A stretch of 14,593 bases of DNA, from NCBI GenBank assembly GCA_964493945.1, contig CAZBQG010000101.1:1-14593 (forward strand), given 5' to 3'. Below, in pieces: positions 14,194 through 14,593 of the stretch (position 1 is the first letter of the stretch; each line of letters opens with the position of its first letter). The translations under genes were made by a program, and so were the position numbers. The stretch comes from CAZBQG01 sp964493945. Its GTDB lineage: Bacteria > Pseudomonadota > Alphaproteobacteria > Rhodospirillales > UBA2165. The notes beneath the pieces are model-generated. The model saw nothing but the letters and a program-made list of their open reading frames with translations, did not search any database and was not told the origin of the DNA.

Positions 14194-14439
14194 TCAATTC
14201 ACTAATCTATTGAGAGTCTGTAAATCTGCATAATCCTCCTTGATACGGTTACTCTCCCTGTGAATTAACATCTTTGCAGCTTCTTCAATCGTATGTGTCA
14301 GGGAGGAATGCCTGTATTTTGCAACCCTTTTCAATCCATCTTTGGTTCCTGCATCCAGTTCCAAATATGTTGGTTTCCTTTGAGGTAATTTCTGTTCCAA
14401 ATCATCATCTCCTTTTGTTGAGTATCTTATGTTTTCCAT
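14194..14439 (-). CDS. Small ribbon-helix-helix-like protein (antitoxin/regulator type), start uncertain
   Basis: From RKPTYLELDAGTKDGLKRVAKYRHSSLTHTIEEAAKMLI on, the protein has the strand-helix-helix pattern of Arc/CopG-like DNA-binding antitoxins and plasmid or phage regulators (short beta strand TYLELD, helix to YR, then SLTHTIEEAAKMLI). It is a pattern match only; I cannot name a family member. Starts: ATG 14439 (81 residues, no clear ribosome site) or TTG 14400 (68 residues, preceded by GGAG at 8 bases, a very good site). The frame is also open upstream to the end of the window, so a longer, 5'-cut protein is possible. Codons such as ATA and AGA, and the low GC, set it apart from the other genes here and suggest foreign or mobile DNA. 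No toxin gene is visible; one could lie beyond the window. Confidence 0.5.
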   Translation of the reverse strand: MENIRYSTKGDDDLEQKLPQRKPTYLELDAGTKDGLKRVAKYRHSSLTHTIEEAAKMLIHRESNRIKEDYADLQTLNRLVN

Positions 14440-14593
14440 CTTGGTGGGAGTTCGACTCCGATAGAGAGGCGATGGTTTCCAATTCCATCGGTTGATAATC
14501 GTGTTACCAAATCTGTCAAACTCTAAGTCTAAATCAAAAGGAGTTATGGCCAAAAGTGGTGTTTTGACACCTGAGTCAAGCGGCGACCAGATC

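Noticed and set aside
14440..14500. Possible second tRNA on the minus strand (GGAGTCGAACTCC followed by CACCA, and a GATGG/CCATC stem with TGG in the loop)
   Set aside because: The T loop is only five bases, the anticodon stem has a mismatch at its loop end, and no D arm or acceptor pairing can be drawn.
13783..14593. CRISPR array, insertion sequence or integrase in the AT-rich tail
   Set aside because: No regularly spaced repeats, no terminal inverted repeats flanking a transposase, and no recombinase motifs on either strand.

Overview
The first 13.7 kb is GC-rich, densely packed and reads as chromosome of an alphaproteobacterium, probably Rhodospirillales-like. The taxonomic hint is inference from gene content and order: tsaD-gpsA-yciI facing away from hemC-hemD-mic60-hemY is a familiar alphaproteobacterial arrangement, and the J-domain/TerB protein, the AmpD-like amidase and the HemY protein with a C-terminal zinc ribbon all have the alphaproteobacterial form. 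The last ~0.9 kb (from about 13706) is visibly AT-rich, uses AGA and ATA codons, and looks like a different sequence regime.

Layout. (1) 102-2409, minus strand: an operon djlA-like -> ampD-like amidase -> REC-GGDEF response regulator; the regulator gene is split by a one-base frameshift at a run of five G (509-513). (2) 2526-4214, plus strand: a TPR protein with a GT41 (O-GlcNAc-transferase-like) glycosyltransferase domain, divergent from djlA. (3) 7016-4177, minus strand: tsaD -> gpsA -> YciI-like -> small Rieske protein, which overlaps the end of the glycosyltransferase tail to tail. (4) 7128-13705, plus strand: hemC -> divergent HemD-like protein -> HemD fused to a Mic60/mitofilin-like membrane protein -> hemY -> TPR-glycosyltransferase. 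(5) 13706-14593: a broken tRNA-Thr(CGT), a spacer with a GCGA-loop hairpin and a promoter-like element, an intact tRNA-Thr(CGT), and a short ribbon-helix-helix-like gene reading toward the chromosome.

How the parts fit. HemC and HemD make uroporphyrinogen III from porphobilinogen. Mic60 and HemY are inner-membrane proteins carried with these genes in alphaproteobacteria, with membrane-shaping or scaffold roles. TsaD (tRNA t6A) and GpsA (glycerol-3-phosphate for phospholipids) are core housekeeping functions. The amidase and the diguanylate-cyclase regulator point to cell-wall recycling and surface-lifestyle control, and two separate TPR-glycosyltransferases suggest protein or surface glycosylation.

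The most interesting items are the tandem HemD paralogues with one fused to Mic60, the 17-bp tandem duplication that puts a six-codon reading frame across the tsaD start, the split diguanylate cyclase, the Rieske gene with no canonical start codon upstream of its conserved-looking N-terminus, and the broken/intact tRNA-Thr pair at the composition break, which is either an island boundary or an assembly join. I saw no CRISPR array, insertion sequence or integrase. Bases 1-101 hold no gene I can support.
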